DNA of 64,000 bases from Chlorops oryzae (lineage: Eukaryota; Arthropoda; Insecta; Diptera; Chloropidae). This document shows positions 12,170-24,591 of this stretch, piece after piece (position 1 is the first letter of the stretch; the number at the start of each line of letters is the position of its first letter). Made by a program: the position numbers and the translations under genes. The stretch is from positions 37,661,559 to 37,725,558 of the forward strand of contig CM035806.1 of the NCBI GenBank assembly GCA_020466095.1, written 5' to 3'. The notes beneath the pieces were generated by a model. That model saw only the letters and a list, made by a program, of their open reading frames with translations, was not told the DNA's origin and searched no databases.

Positions 12170-14089
12170 CACGCAACATTAATTTAACCAAAGTGGCTAT
12201 AATTTGAGTTGTCGGAAAGATCGCATAAAATTCTAGTTCCTATCAGGTTTCGTCTCCCATGGAAGGAAAGTTTTGAAAGCTCACCGTTTTCTTTTACCAA
12301 TCATAATTCAAGCTTCAATGCAGTGATGCAATAATTTTTGGCTCTTTCACCAATATACCTAATCTTGACTCATTACTCTTTTTAGCACCAGCGCCAGTAG
12401 GAGTTATTTAGACTCACTCACCGGCACCTGTGCGGCACGGTAACAGCGTATGAAAATCCAGTCAAGCCTCTGGCCAGGCAGGCAGGCCAACTGCGAGCTG
12501 TAAAGGCAATGCATAAACTTTTTATGTTTTTATTTTTTTATGATTTTTTTTTTTTTTTTTTTTTTGTGTGCACTTGGGATCTTATCTGTATGTTTATCGT
12601 TGAATTTATTACTGCCATTCGAAGGCGAGAGAAGCCTATTATCTAAGCCGCTGAAGTTAAAGTCAACGGTTCTAATCGGAGGGAGTATATCGTCCAATGC
12701 CTTAAGCATCCAATGAAGAAAAAAATCGTAAGAATTACGTTAATTTACAATTTAGATTGTAACGCGAATTACCATTTTTTCATTACATTTGAATAAACCT
12801 ATGGAAGCTTATGAAGTGACATAACTGCGGTCCAAATATTTCAAACTCCGCCCTCGAACAAATCGTTTGTCCAAAGTAAAAAAAAACAAAACAATCGATC
12901 GGAATTAATCGGAATTTTTCGATTTAAAATAGACAACTGAATGCGTTCGAAGTGAATTCGAATTCGAAATTGAATTAATCGATGGGAGGTACAACGGCAC
13001 TGATGCTCGTTCGAAATGCAAAACAAACGACAAATGCAACGCATACATCGAGCCTTTCGAGTCTATCGGTTATGAAAACGATAAATATTTGCCTTGATTT
13101 TCATTTAAAAAAAAAAAAAAGCATTACTTTGAAAATAACAAGAAATAAATTAATGTTCAATATGACTGGAATTTCATTTCCGTTCGAGTCGAAACAAGAC
13201 GAGACGAGACGAGTCTTTTGGGGACCAAACCAGTTTCTTTCCTTTTTTCTTTTTGCAATTCATAAAAACGGTTAGACGCCATTAGAAATCATTGATTGCT
13301 GATAGTTGCCGTTTGCTGCAGTTGCCTAATCATTTAGCTCATTAATAACTGAAAATTGATTAGCTGGGTGGCCTAGAGGCCAAATATTTTAACATATGGT
13401 ATGGTCCATTGCGAAAAGTAACTATGGATTCTTATTGACGAGTATTGCTTTGGGAAGCTTTTAAGTGTCCAAGGATCTGAAGGATTCCAAAAAGAAATTA
13501 TTTGGCATTCATTAAAATCCTTTTTGATAAATCTCAAAAATTTAGGATTTAAATTTTCCAATTCAAAGGACCCGACAACATCGATTGCAAAAGATGTTGA
13601 GACTTGCGTGTACATCTCTCTCTCTCTCTCTCTCTTTCTGGTATTCTCTTTGTGATTTATGGCAAAAATGTCTCCTTTTTTTTCGCTTTTCTTTTATTCT
13701 AATGAATTTTCATAAAATGTCTGCCTGCGCGCTCCTCCAAGATGGTAATGCCAATAAAATATGTTAAAACTGCTCACTTAAAAACCGATTAACGCTTAAT
13801 TGTGGACATTAGAGTGTGCATGTGAAAAGTGACCCGCTTCGCTATAGCTATCGCCATTCGCACCTCACTCCTGCTGACAGACATTGCTCCCAGAGTGCGG
13901 TGCCCGGTGCACGAAATGCAGTTAGAAAACAATTACGTTCTAGCGTTATGCGTTATGAAAGCGTAACGCAAAATAAACGGATCCGCGCAGTTTTGCTATT
14001 GGAGCGCCAATTATTTCATAGCAATTACCACCAGAGAGAATTGCTGATGATGGTCAAAGCAACACGTCGCGAGGCTTCGACTCAGACGG
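11441..14089. other. unannotated sequence with homopolymers and microsatellites
   Basis: No gene is supported. There are long T runs (11699-11710, 11738-11757, 12547-12565), a (CT)n run at 13616-13634 and a GACGAGACGAGACGAG run at 13198-13213. Confidence 0.4.
12115..12172. repeat. compound (CA)n(GA)n microsatellite
   Basis: A CA dinucleotide run passes directly into a GA run and ends in ACAGACACAC. Confidence 0.95.
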
Positions 14090-14157
14090 AGATGGATCTG
14101 GAGATGGTGATGGAGATGGGGACGGAGATGGAGATGGAGATGGAGATGGGGACGGAG
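14090..14157. repeat. GGAGAT hexamer tandem repeat
   Basis: Degenerate hexamer units (GGAGAT, GGGGAC, GGTGAT). The frame open through it from 13816 reads as alternating glutamate and methionine. It looks like a repeat artefact and not a protein. Confidence 0.9.
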
Positions 14158-14699
14158 TTCCAGGAAAAACGAAATAAAATAAATGAAAATAAAAATGAAA
14201 AAAACTCAGAGGCGAACCAATACGAATGGCAATAGCATTAGGAATCGGAATCGGAATAGCCCGAGAGACAATATCTATCGTGTCTGCGATAACTAATAAT
14301 AATCCTTATAACAACGTGAATGAGCGATGATCTTGCCGCTGCTCGAAGTGCGAAATAAGCACTCAATGTGAGTATTCTGAGTGAATGGTCTGCGCGCATG
14401 CGCATACTTGTGTCTATGGTATTGCGCATTCTTGTGATTCGAACAACACAGCATAATAGTGGCAATACAACATCAACAACAACAACAGAAGACAACGCAT
14501 TGATCGATGAGGTGCGGAGCAAGTTGCTGGCTCCATAATATACCTTAATGGCGGCATTCAATAATAACAATGATTTTTACAGCACTAAAGCCCGGCATAA
14601 ACGAAGGCAATTTCCACTTTAGCAGTCAATGTCGACGCAATTTATTGCTCCTAACTTATTTATATATGCAGCGGTAATCAAGTGCAACATCAGCCATGT

Positions 14700-14700
<1 letters not shown>

Positions 14701-14738
<38 letters not shown>

Positions 14739-14742
14739 CTCT
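14701..14742. repeat. (CT)n microsatellite
   Basis: A clean CT dinucleotide run with one G interruption near 14735. Confidence 0.95.
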
Positions 14743-16078
14743 GTTCATCTCTTTGACTCCTTCCTTAACCGCTCGGTGAGCATGCATGGTCGGTCGGTGT
14801 CTGTTGTCTTCGTTGTTGTCATCAATGTCGTCGGGGCTGTGCTGCTTCTGTTGCTGTGTTCTGTTACTCATGATGCTGCTGCCGATTTTGCTCTAATAAA
14901 GGATTTTTATTTTCGTATCGTTTCGCATGTATAGAGCCATTGATGAGCTGAGTTCGGTTCCATTGCACTGGTCTGGCAACTTGTTCACTCTATGACAGAC
15001 CGAATCTAGACACTTTCTATTGAAGGTCTTCCAATTGAAGGCTGCGGCAACATTGCCAAATGACTTCGGTTATGCGATGTTTGCAGAGCGCGTCAACTTT
15101 TAACTTCAACTTGTATCTGCACAATATGTCTGAGCCTTTAATTGGCTTTAATTGATTAGTCCCTGGTTCTGGTTCTGGTTCTGGTTCGCTTCGATTCGGT
15201 CTGGTTGAGTTCGGTTGTCATAAATCATTTAAAGAGAATTTCAAGAAATGAATTCGAAAAGGATGTCACCAGTGGTTGTTCTTGTTCTTATCAGATCAAT
15301 AGACGTTTCGGAATGACACGGGGATGAAAACGTTTAAGAATAAAATCGCTCAGCGTCAATCGGAAGGATTTTTTAGTTTTATTTTTAATTTTTTTGTTTT
15401 TTTGTTTTTTTAGAGATGCGAAAATTTGACCTATGCACTGCGGATGAATTTTCACCAATAACTTACCCACTTAAGCAAATTCGGAGGACTGAAGAACCGT
15501 TTTCCTTTAAGTAACAAATTTTGAATAAAAATTACCCTCTGCGGACCTGCTTGGAGGGTATTAAGCAAAGTGGACATGACAAAATGCTCATCAGTTTTTT
15601 TTTTTTTTTTTTGGTTTTTTTAAAATTAAGTTTTCGTGTAATTTGCTTTAATTTTACTGCAAAGTGTGTCACGCGGTCAACGTTACTGCAGGTTCAAAAC
15701 ACATTTGAGCTAAATCCCTCAACGTTGATTCTCAAGACACCACCAAACTAGCGAAGCATTTTTTATTTTATTTTATTTTTTTTTCGTTTTTTAGTGGAAA
15801 AGGTGTTAAAAAGACGGAGTTGCAAACAAAGCAATTTAATAAAATGCAAATCAAGTGCTTTGGCGCTTAACGGTTCCATCAAAAGTCAAATTTTCTAGTT
15901 TTCTTGTTTGCTTTTGCTTTCCCATTATTTTACTTTTTTTTGTTGGCTTTTTTATTTTAGAGTTATTTCTTCTAAGTAGGCAAATGAGTCAAAATGAGTG
16001 CCTTTATAGATAGAGAATTTCAATTTAAAAAAATTTTATCTTTTGAAGAAAAAAATGTTTCGTTATTCTCATAAACTA
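14743..16078. other. unannotated sequence
   Basis: No gene is seen. It contains CTGGTT hexamer units at 15164-15188 and T runs at 15595-15612 and 15756-15792. Confidence 0.4.
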
Positions 16079-17054
16079 CCCAGCAGGCAAAATGAGCTCA
16101 CAAAATTGAAAATTTCTATTGTAACTCAAAATGAGCTTAAGAAGAGCTAAATATGAGATTGAAATTGAAAACCGAAAATCAATCTCGTTGTGATCTAATA
16201 ATGAGCTCAAAATGACATCATTCCTTATATTTTTTTTTTTTTTAGCAAAAAATGACGTATTTGTGAGCTAATACTGACTGAAATGAAATTTTCTAATTTA
16301 TGAACTGATAAAAGATCCAAAGCCTTCTAGTAGAGCATATTCAAAAATTTGTCACAGTGCGCTAACATATTAACCTCACGTTTAAAATTTATATACATAT
16401 GTTACACTTTTTAACAAAACATACAAAGCAGTATCATTGGCTGAGGAGGTAGAGGGTAGAGTGTTGGTTCCATGTTTCAGAGGTAAGAGGTTCAAATCTC
16501 GCAAAAGGCATTTGATAAATATAAGAAGCACTAAATAATCCGTAAGACTTACTGCTCTCTGCTTCTTCCCTGTAGTTAAGCTAACGTGGCGAATGGATTC
16601 CCCCCAGACACCATCGTTATAGGGTCTCAAAATTGGGGCAAATAAGCGCCTTTTTTCTTGCAAATAATTCAATGCATAAAAAAAAAATTTTTATTTTTAG
16701 TTTGCCTGCATGGGGAATCGAACCCACAGCCATCAGATTACAAACCAAGCACGCTACCGCAACACTATTGACGGCTTTATATTCTCAAGTCTTTAAATCA
16801 AATATGAACATTTCTTTTCTTTCTTACTGGACCTGTCAAAGAAAATGAGCTAAATATGAAGTAAATGTGATATATCTATGAGCTATAAATTTATCTCATA
16901 TTTAGCTCATACTGAGCTTCGAAAGGTGCTCCAAATAACTCATATACACCTCATATTTATCTAACATAGCGCTATGTTTTGGACTTAAAACAAAAAATTT
17001 TCAAATCATAAATAGCTCATATTGAGCTTTTTTGCAGCTAAAATGCCTGCTGGG
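16079..17054. mobile_element. TA-flanked TIR element with CCCAGCAGGCA ends, 976 bp
   Basis: A perfect 11-bp inverted repeat, CCCAGCAGGCA, opens and closes the element. TA lies outside each end (16077-16078, 17055-17056), which is the expected target duplication. The subterminal 150-350 bp on each side is a degenerate reiteration of one word and its complement: AAAATGAGCT, CTCATATTTAGCTCAT, TCATATTGAGCT. There is no transposase frame. The middle carries two facing tRNA-like segments (16433-16775). Terminal similarity links it to 35819-36920 and 39957-40556. Superfamily unassigned; the TA site suggests Tc1/mariner-like mobilisation. Confidence 0.75.
16433..16775. repeat. facing pair of tRNA-like (SINE-head) segments
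   Basis: On the plus strand at about 16440-16505 there is a run GGTAGAGTGTTGGTTCCATG followed by a B-box-like GGTTCAAATCT. On the minus strand at about 16775-16700 the run GGTAGCGTGCTTGGTTTGTA is followed by GGTTCGATTCC. Both heads are followed by a matching A/T-G-C-A-GGCA-like string, so they look homologous and point at each other across about 200 bp. They could be two SINE insertions in opposite orientation or one inverted copy. Both lie inside the element at 16079-17054. Neither looks like a functional tRNA gene. Confidence 0.55.
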
Positions 17055-17076
17055 TAAGCTTGAATGTAATTGTAAT

Positions 17077-17209
17077 TATACCTTTTCCGAAGGAAAGGGT
17101 ATATTAAGTTTGGCACGGAGTATGTAACATACCAAAGGAGTCGCGATAGATATAGACATATACATATATATATTCTTGATCAGGGTGACAAGAGGAGTCT
17201 ATCGAACCA

Positions 17210-17253
<44 letters not shown>

Positions 17254-17290
17254 GGTCACACTTTAGTTTTTCGTAATTTACTCCTTAGCC
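17077..17290 (+). mobile_element. Helentron/DINE-1-like element, 5' portion
   Basis: It begins TATACCTTTTCCGAAGG, whose CCTTT-CC-GAAGGAAAGG forms a terminal hairpin. It continues with a TATATATATTCTTGATCAGG block, then CCATG and a (TCTG)n run at 17211-17254. That order matches DINE-1-type non-autonomous Helentrons of flies. No 3' terminal hairpin plus CTTGT could be found, so it is truncated or interrupted. It starts 23 bases after the element ending at 17054. Confidence 0.65.
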
Positions 17291-17322
17291 ATGAAAGATA
17301 TCATATTGAAATTTGGCATGGA

Positions 17323-17525
17323 CTTTTTTACTTTTTTCAATTTAAAGCAAACTTGAAGTTAAACACAACTCAGCTACGAAAAATTCGATTGAAAAATTTT
17401 CGAATATCGGTTTAACATTGTTCGAAAACAAGCAATATCGAGTTGATTTCATGACATCATTTTTAATCAATTTCGGTTTTCAAATTCGACAGTTTTCAAA
17501 ATCGAAAATATTCCCATGACACCCC
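17323..17525 (+). repeat. dispersed repeat X, copy 1
   Basis: About 135 bases (17323-17457) match 19847-19981 closely, including CAATTTAAAGCAAA and AATATCGGTTTAAC. This copy has about 65 extra bases between two CATGAC words, then both resume at ACACCCC. The region is rich in TTCGA words, like the pogo-like sequence near 19028-19600. Confidence 0.7.
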
Positions 17526-18220
17526 TGAAGTAACGATTCCCTTCTTGGATTCATCCAAATTACTAAGCGTTTTTGAAGACGGCGTTTCTGGACAATGACG
17601 AATGATGATAAGGTGAAGGTGGGAGTCTAAAATGGTTAAAAACATGCTGACCGAAAATTTCACTAGAAGTTTGATTTCCAAATGCTGTCACTATTTCAAC
17701 TGAATTTGTCTTCATTTAAACTTATTTTGAAGAATTTTTAAATACTTATATTTCAAAAAATTTGAAAGAAATGCAAAAAAAATGCTGCAAAAATAGTTGA
17801 AAAACCTGGTACAAGCGCACGTCTTAAATATGTCTTCATTCAAGTATAAAATACATGTTGTTCTTTTTCTTTTCTTTTCTTTCTTTTCGTTTCATTTCTT
17901 TTTTTTGTTTTACAGCTCGAAATGAAGCTTAAATTTGACTGAAAAGAGCGAGCAAGGCACGCTGGCTGAAAGGCTTCTGGAAAAAAGCATAAATTTCACA
18001 AATAATTACGAAAAGCTAACAACGCCAATTTACACGCAAAGCAGCCCTAAATTTGCACATTTCTTCCTCTATTCCATATTGGCGTTGCGCATGCGCAGAA
18101 CAACTTAACTGAACGGAACGGGAGGGATCGGAATGAAACGTAACCGCACAATGCAATTTAGTGCCAATTGAAAATGTTCGTTAGAACCGACCAGAATAGA
18201 ATGGAACATGATCTGCGATA

Positions 18221-18282
18221 ACGTCCGTCCGTCCGTCCGTCCGTGCCGTCCGTCCGTTCGTCCGTCCGTGCGTTCGTCCGTC
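18221..18282. repeat. (CCGT)n microsatellite
   Basis: A CCGT tetranucleotide with a few shifts. The same unit occurs inside the Helentron-like elements elsewhere in the window, but no such element can be recognised around this one. Confidence 0.9.
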
Positions 18283-19027
18283 GAGCAAAGTAGCATGGCG
18301 TGCCGAGATAAAATTATGAAAATGCCTTTTCCGAAAAGATGGCGAGTGCTTTTTATTTCGTTTTTCTTTCCCGCATTCACTTGAAATGAAGCGCGCGCCT
18401 TCATGTGGAACACAATTGACCATTTGAGCAAATTTTTATATAGGAACAATTATGCAGATGCGCCCTGGCCTCACTCAATATGCACAGCACACATCCTACT
18501 GGATTTGAGCAATTCAGTTACGATATTTAAGAAGTTGTGCATTACTTGTTGCAGTTGAGCATTTCACATGCTAACGTTAATTATGACCGCATAATTAATA
18601 GGCTTGCTGTACCTAGAAATGCTATTTACCCCCCCCCCCCCTTTTTTTTTCTTATCTATATACAAAATCTTTTTTTTTTTTTTTTTTTTTTTGTGGGAAA
18701 CGTGCAAGAAGTAGCAAGAAGTTTCGAAGAGACAGGAAATTATTATCGCATCAAAAACGAATGAAATCGCAATAATGCATGAAGCTAATAGAGAGTTGCG
18801 GATAACATGCTACGAAACACTTGAATTTATTCGCTCATTATCCGGACAAGAGATTTTTTTATTGATGTGTGTTGAATAATCGTTAAATAATCCATATTTA
18901 GATCACAATAGAAGCACTGGGAGTATTATATACATATGTATGTATCTAGAGAACGCTCAATTTGGAACCCACTTTGACCGGTTCTAGTGCTTGTCTGTTT
19001 TGTTTACTTAAAGTGGAACATCTTTGC

Positions 19028-19600
19028 AGTCAAACTTCCATAACTCGAGCCACCGTTATCCAAAGAAATAGTTCGAGTTATAGCGTCTTCGAGTTAAGGA
19101 AACGAATTGTAGGTATATAAGATTCTCCCTATTGCCACGTGATTCAGTTTGGGTTATTGAAAATTCGAATTGTCGAAATTATAGCGAGTCATGGAATTTG
19201 GTCTGTATGTGAAAAGCTTTCGAGAAATACGTTTCTGAACTCCTTTATACGGACAGACGAATAGACTCTCCTGGTCCTGGTCTCTCCGAAAAGTCAGTCC
19301 CATTTTGTGATGTTGTCCTCAGCAGTTTCGTTGCATCTAGAGCGGCCACGTATTTCATTCACGACCAAAGGGAAAGCCTTTCGTTGCAAAAAGAAATAAA
19401 AATAAAAATAACGCTTCTGATTTCATTAACGGGTCGATTAAGGCTTACAACTCATTCCGTTCATTCGATCTAGTACCAGAGGCAGACTTCTTTAACTCGA
19501 ATCACAACTTTCTTAAGAATTTATTCGACTTTCGGACACAACTCTGAGTTAAAGACTCGTATGTTAAGGTTTCTCCAAACACTCGATTGCCAACCCGATG
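19028..19600. repeat. degenerate pogo-like sequence rich in TTCGAGTTA words
   Basis: It starts CAGTCAAACTTCCATAACTC, which resembles a pogo/Tigger-type end. Words such as TTCGAGTTATAGCG, TCGAGTTAAGG, CTTTAACTCGAATC and GAGTTAAAGACTCG recur through the stretch. A clean right end is not visible and no coding frame survives. Boundaries are approximate. Confidence 0.35.
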
Positions 19601-19846
19601 CAGTTCGAGTCAAAGAACTTCAAGATTGACAGCCGATAGTTCTTACATAAATATTTCTTGCCGAAGAGTCCAGCGGGTTCCATTTGTAAGCCCGGGAGTT
19701 ATGGGGTGGGTTATTTGTGCGGTCTCTAGCCTCGTATTTTCTTATCAACCACTCTCGAGAACTCCCGAATACACTCCAAAAAAGTCATGACTTGCTGCAA
19801 AGTATTGAGCGACAAATCCTCGAATGACCTCATTCGCTCTGTCAGT

Positions 19847-19996
19847 CTTTTTTACTTTTTTCAATTTAAAGCAAATTTGAAGTTAAACACAACTCAGCAA
19901 CGAAAAATTCGTTTGAAAAATTTTCGAATATCGGTTTAACGTTATTCGAAAACAGGCAATATCGAGTCGAATTCATGACACCCCGGAGTTAACGAT
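19847..19996 (+). repeat. dispersed repeat X, copy 2
   Basis: It matches 17323-17457 with few substitutions and continues directly from CATGAC to ACACCCCGGAGTTAACG. It lacks the roughly 65 bases found between two CATGAC words in copy 1. Confidence 0.7.
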
Positions 19997-21889
19997 TTAA
20001 AATTAAATTCTTCGTATTTGATTAATAATCCAAATACAGATTTAACAGTACCGGACCAATAAGAACAGTTAAAAAAAAATATAATATTACAAAAATGCCT
20101 TTTTTTATTCGAGCCTTCAAATCGACAAGCTAAACTCAGCGTCTTTCAATGAAATCCAAATGAAATGAAAAGGTTTTTTTTTTTTTTTTTAAATTAAAAA
20201 GAAAAGACAAATCCATAAATCCAACAAATTCCATAAAATGTTCGAATCAAGTCTTAAAAGTTTTCATATACAAAAGAAAAAAAAAACCGTTAAATTGTAG
20301 CGCTTTGAAAAGTCATACAAAAACATGAAATGGTTTTAGGGTTGGGTGCCTCATTCATTGGTCACAGTTGCACTTCGCTTATAGATTTTATTCAACTTTT
20401 TAACAATTACCCTTAAAATGGAAAATAAAATAAAGAAAACGGGAAAGTGCAACAAAGCGTGCCCACGTTGGAAGCATTTAACATAAAAGCTACAAGCCTC
20501 GAATGCATTAATAAAAGCAAAAAAAAAAAAAAAAATAGAAATAAATAAATTAAAAATAAAATCTTTCATGAACATAAGCATTCGACCACTGTTAAAAGCA
20601 AAGCAGACCAGAGGAGAAAATAAGCGAAGAGAGCTAATAGCCAAAGCTTTCGATTGAGAATTTAAGCTTCGACTTCTTGGCGCAAAATATCGAAGAGGGC
20701 CCCTTGAAACGGTTCCGCGCAACAACTCATTTTCGAATTACTTAGAACGCCGCGCCGCTACTTAAGAAATATTATTTGAATAATAAAAATATTTTAAAAA
20801 AAATTAAAATTCTAAAAAATCAAAATAATAAAGGGTAATAACACTTTGTGAGAAAAAATCCAAATTTTATGACTTCCAAGTACACGGAATGAGTTCGCGT
20901 TTCGGTTAGCGGTGACGGTGACGGAAGCACAGCTTATAGGTACTTCGTGAAAAATCTAATGAAAATTAGAAGGAATATCAAAGTGTGTGTGTGTGTGTGT
21001 GGGGGGGGGGGGGGGATAAAATAAATGGGAAAAGTGAGAAAATAAATTGCTGAATTTGCTTTTTGTGTTGAATCATGTTTGCATTTTCAAATATGTGGAT
21101 CATGTAGAAAACCGGGCACGGAACCACAGGAAAGCAGCCACAATCAACTCGGGAATCGCAGCTCATATGCGCTCTGCATCGATGCACTTCCGTTCAATGC
21201 ACTCGGATTGAATGTGGCTTCCATTGGCTTTCAACTGCTCCACACGAACACACTCACACACACACACATTCATAAAAGCGCACACAGAGGTGTGCAATGT
21301 TTTAAGCATTCTTAATGAACTAATCAAAAAGAATTTAATACCGAGAAGGGATGTGTGTGTGCGCGCCTTGCTGTTGATTGCACGCATGCGCGTAGATTGG
21401 AATGCGATGAGGTTTAATTGACTCACTTTAATTCGCAACATAGCTGACTTGGGTTCTCGGGAACGTGAATTAAGAAAAACAACAAACATGGAACGATGGC
21501 GATGGTAGTCTCTTAGTATTTTATATGTGATTTTCAAATCGCTCCTTTATACAATGACATGACAAGGAGGCGCACGGCCATATCAACGTAGAAGACTTAA
21601 TAATTTTATGTAGTCCTTTGAGTTGGTTTTATTTTAGACACTACATATAATATTTAACTGTACGTAACTTAAAAATTTATTCCCTAGATTCTGAAGACAA
21701 GTTAATAATATTTAGGGGGGAAAAGAACGAATCCCAGTAAAAAAATATATGGAATAATACCAAAATCGAGCATTTAAGGAACTTCTTCATCCAATCGGAA
21801 TACTCGACACAGGCATAGGTACAAACATGTTCGAACATTTTAAAACAGGCCCCAGTGACGCGATCATTAAGGAAAATTATTCTAGAGGC
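19997..21889. other. unannotated AT-rich sequence
   Basis: No gene or mobile element recognised. It holds A/T runs, a (GT)n(G)n tract (listed separately) and a short CA run near 21248-21267. Confidence 0.4.
20983..21015. repeat. (GT)n followed by poly-G
   Basis: A GT dinucleotide run passes directly into 15 consecutive G residues, an unusual compound tract likely to be assembly- and polymerase-sensitive. Confidence 0.95.
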
Positions 21890-22246
21890 TTTTGAGACTT
21901 TTGTTCAATTTCTTTCTGAAAGCAGTTTTTGTGATTTTCACAACAGACCCTAGCACTGGAGGTACCCATAAAAATATTCCGATTGTGTCCACTGTCGAGA
22001 ACTTGATCTGTACTCATGTCCCCATCAATACGCAATATGCAAATTTCGACCGGATACCTCGACTCCTCCGATAAGCGAACTGTATACGGCCAGACGGGGG
22101 GACAGAAGGAAATGTCTTAATCGAGTCTCCTGGTTGCGCTGATCATTTCTATATAGATTTTTTGATAGATGGTTGATCTCGAATGGTTCCTAGGTGCTAC
22201 ACACAACCGCACAAATGCAATACACCCAAGACACTCTGTGTCGAGG
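21890..22246 (-). mobile_element. degraded Helentron-like type A copy, minus strand
   Basis: Read on the minus strand it has, in order, the CGACACAGAGTGTC start box (about 22246), TTTGTGCGGTTGTGTG, GATCAGCGCAACCAGGAGAC, then GGTACCTCCAGTGCTAGGGT near 21970-21945. These are the landmarks of the type A copies at 30173, 59372 and 62341, but they are diverged and the 3' end is lost. The microsatellite block has decayed. Confidence 0.75.
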
Positions 22247-23436
22247 GAACAAAGGAACAGGAAAGAGGAACAAAAATACCTGCAAATGGCGTCAAACGAA
22301 TGCGTGCGACTTAATCAAGAGGAAACCTAGAAATCCAAGCCGCATTAATGTAAGAGAAACACATCATATACCGCAGAGTGCCAGAGAACCTTTTGACCTT
22401 AATTAAAGGCTAACATGATGAAGCGCGCACTTGGTAGGCAGAAAATTTCACACTTGCCCAAGGCGCACTGCTGACTGCGCCAGCAATTGAATTCGCCCAT
22501 GAAAGAATTCGCCTTTTGTCTCTCTTTCCCTTTCCCTTCCCCTTCCGCTTCCCCTTCATCATCCTCCGCCTCTTCGTCTGCTTGTGCTTCTTTTGTTTTT
22601 TATTGTTTTTTTTTTTTTTTTGAGTCGTTTTCTTTACGATTTCGAGATCGCCAGTACAAGTTGAAGTCATTACGCGCCCATCACCACAAGTAGCCGCTGA
22701 AAAATGATCAAAATTTCGGTAAGCATGGAATTTGAAGTCGCATGCAAAGTATGGTATCTCGGTGTGGTCTCTTGACCACTGGGCCCGGTTTCGCTTTTGG
22801 CAACAGAGTGCTACACGATCTTTCAAGTGCCCAAGACCGTAATTAAATGTAATGAGCTCGGCCCGGTAGCCAAAGGCCGTAGTCAAATTGTGCTTGTAAC
22901 ATTCTGATTGGGCATTCTTATCTATTTCTCTGCATACATTTGCATTGCCTTAACGATACAGATCAACTAAAGAAAGTAGCCCCTTCCCGGCAGAAGCAGC
23001 AATTGCTAATTGTAGTTCAAATAAATGAAGAAGGCATGAAGAAATGAAAAAAAAAAAAAAAAATTTAATGTAAGAAAAATTTAAATTTAAATTCAAATTT
23101 AAATTGAAATTGAAATTGAAATAATTGGAGCAGAATTATCTAATTTGGTCAGATCTCATTCGCAATGGAAAGTGGAGAAAACTCAATTTGCTTTCGTTTG
23201 GGATCTTAGAATATTTAGAATTGTATTTGGTTTTTTCTTTTTTATTCGGCAGTAATTGCAATAAAAAGTCACCTTATTTAGAAAAAAAAGGAAATATTCA
23301 CAAAACATTTGTTCAAACCAGCGACTGTGGGTAAAAATCATTTATTAATAAGGTAGGCCCAATTGGACAACAACTTTTTTCACTCAAGCCTTATAATTTT
23401 TGGGCAAATAACCTGAGGTATTTCGTCTTTCTTTAA
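22247..23436. other. unannotated sequence with a pyrimidine-rich tract
   Basis: No gene. A CCCTTT/CCCCTT/TCC-rich tract lies at 22519-22600. It opens a lysine/arginine-rich frame on the minus strand that I treat as an artefact. Confidence 0.4.
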
Positions 23437-24109
23437 GGGGGGATGGTATAACTACTTTAAAAAAAATTTCGCGAGGATTTAAAAAAAAATTTCCAAACGC
23501 ACAACATTTTAAGAGTATTGTGTGAAAATTTCAAGTGAATCGTGCTAAAACTAACGAAGATAAAGCGTTTCAAGTGAGCGGGCCTCATGCTTTTTTATTC
23601 GTGGTTTTCGATTTAAAAAAAAAAAACTTTAAATCGATTTTGTGGAAAACGACTTTTTTGAAGTCGGTGAACACGATCCTGCATAATCTTCTTGACAGAT
23701 CGATTTAAAGTTTTTTTTTTTAATTTTTCTGCACATAAATCCGCAGGTAACATCGTGGTCTTTTTTACCCTATTTAAAACAAATAAAATAACCTAATTTT
23801 TTGTGCGAAAATCGCATTTTTGACTTCAAAGCGCTACCAAAAAAAATGTCTAAAAAATTAAGAAAAAAGGGCAACGAAACGGGACATGAATTACCTTTTA
23901 AGAACATGTTTGTTTTTCTCAGATGATCCGTTAACCCTCAATCGTATTTACCGCAAAACAACTATTTTTCGAGGCGTCTCCGGAGAATGGCTGCTACCTA
24001 TATGTTTATCGATGATTTAGATTTTTTTTTTTTTTCGAAATTATTCATGTCTCCAAAAAAAAATTCATGAAAACATGCCTTTTTTCGATTTTAAAAGTAT
24101 ACCATCTCC
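23437..24109. mobile_element. TTAA-flanked TIR element, 673 bp
   Basis: The left end reads GGGGGGATGGTATAACTACT and the right end, reverse-complemented, reads GGAGATGGTATACTTTTAAA. TTAA sits outside both (23433-23436, 24110-24113). TTAA duplication is used by piggyBac and Kolobok; the G-rich end favours a Kolobok-like MITE. An internal inverted pair of A-run plus CTTTAAATCGAT (about 23618-23637 and 23698-23720) gives further hairpin structure. No coding frame. Confidence 0.6.
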
Positions 24110-24591
24110 TTAACTCTTCGCTATACCGTTAACCTATATGATTTTTTGCCCCTGTTTCCGCTCTTCTAAATTAAAATCATTTAAAGCATTGTTTCTTTTT
24201 TTTTGATAAATGACACTTTTGATGTCGCACGGGACACACTTTATGTAACCAAAATTATTTTAAATCCTAATTAAATTGAAAATCTCTATTTGAGCTCCAT
24301 TTTGGATCATATTCCTTCAGGATTTTTCGACGCAATGATAAGTTATGCTGTTGTTTAATATCCCACGCGACAGCGATATATGGACTAAAAAAAATGTTTT
24401 TCTTCGAATTTCGAAACGCTTGGGAAACGCAGAAGTTGCCGCACGTTTAAAGAAAAAAAAAATAGTGTAAAAATTTTTTGAAATCGGTTGTCATCTTCCG
24501 GTCGCGCATCGCACTCAAAGTTTAAAAAAAAATAATCAAAATTTTCGACAAATTTTCAAAAAATTGACATTTGAACCCACTTTCTTAAGCC

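Noticed and set aside
13816..14235. 139-codon open frame on plus
   Set aside because: The C-terminal half is the GGAGAT hexamer repeat (Glu/Met). The rest matches no family and has no splice or promoter context.
17211..17254. Possible CRISPR-like or other functional tandem array
   Set aside because: It is a plain tetranucleotide run without spacers, inside a DINE-1-like element. No CRISPR array exists in the window.
22410..22886. 158-codon open frame on minus
   Set aside because: It runs through a purine-rich tract giving a Lys/Arg/Gly block. No domain is recognisable, and homopolymer codons dominate.
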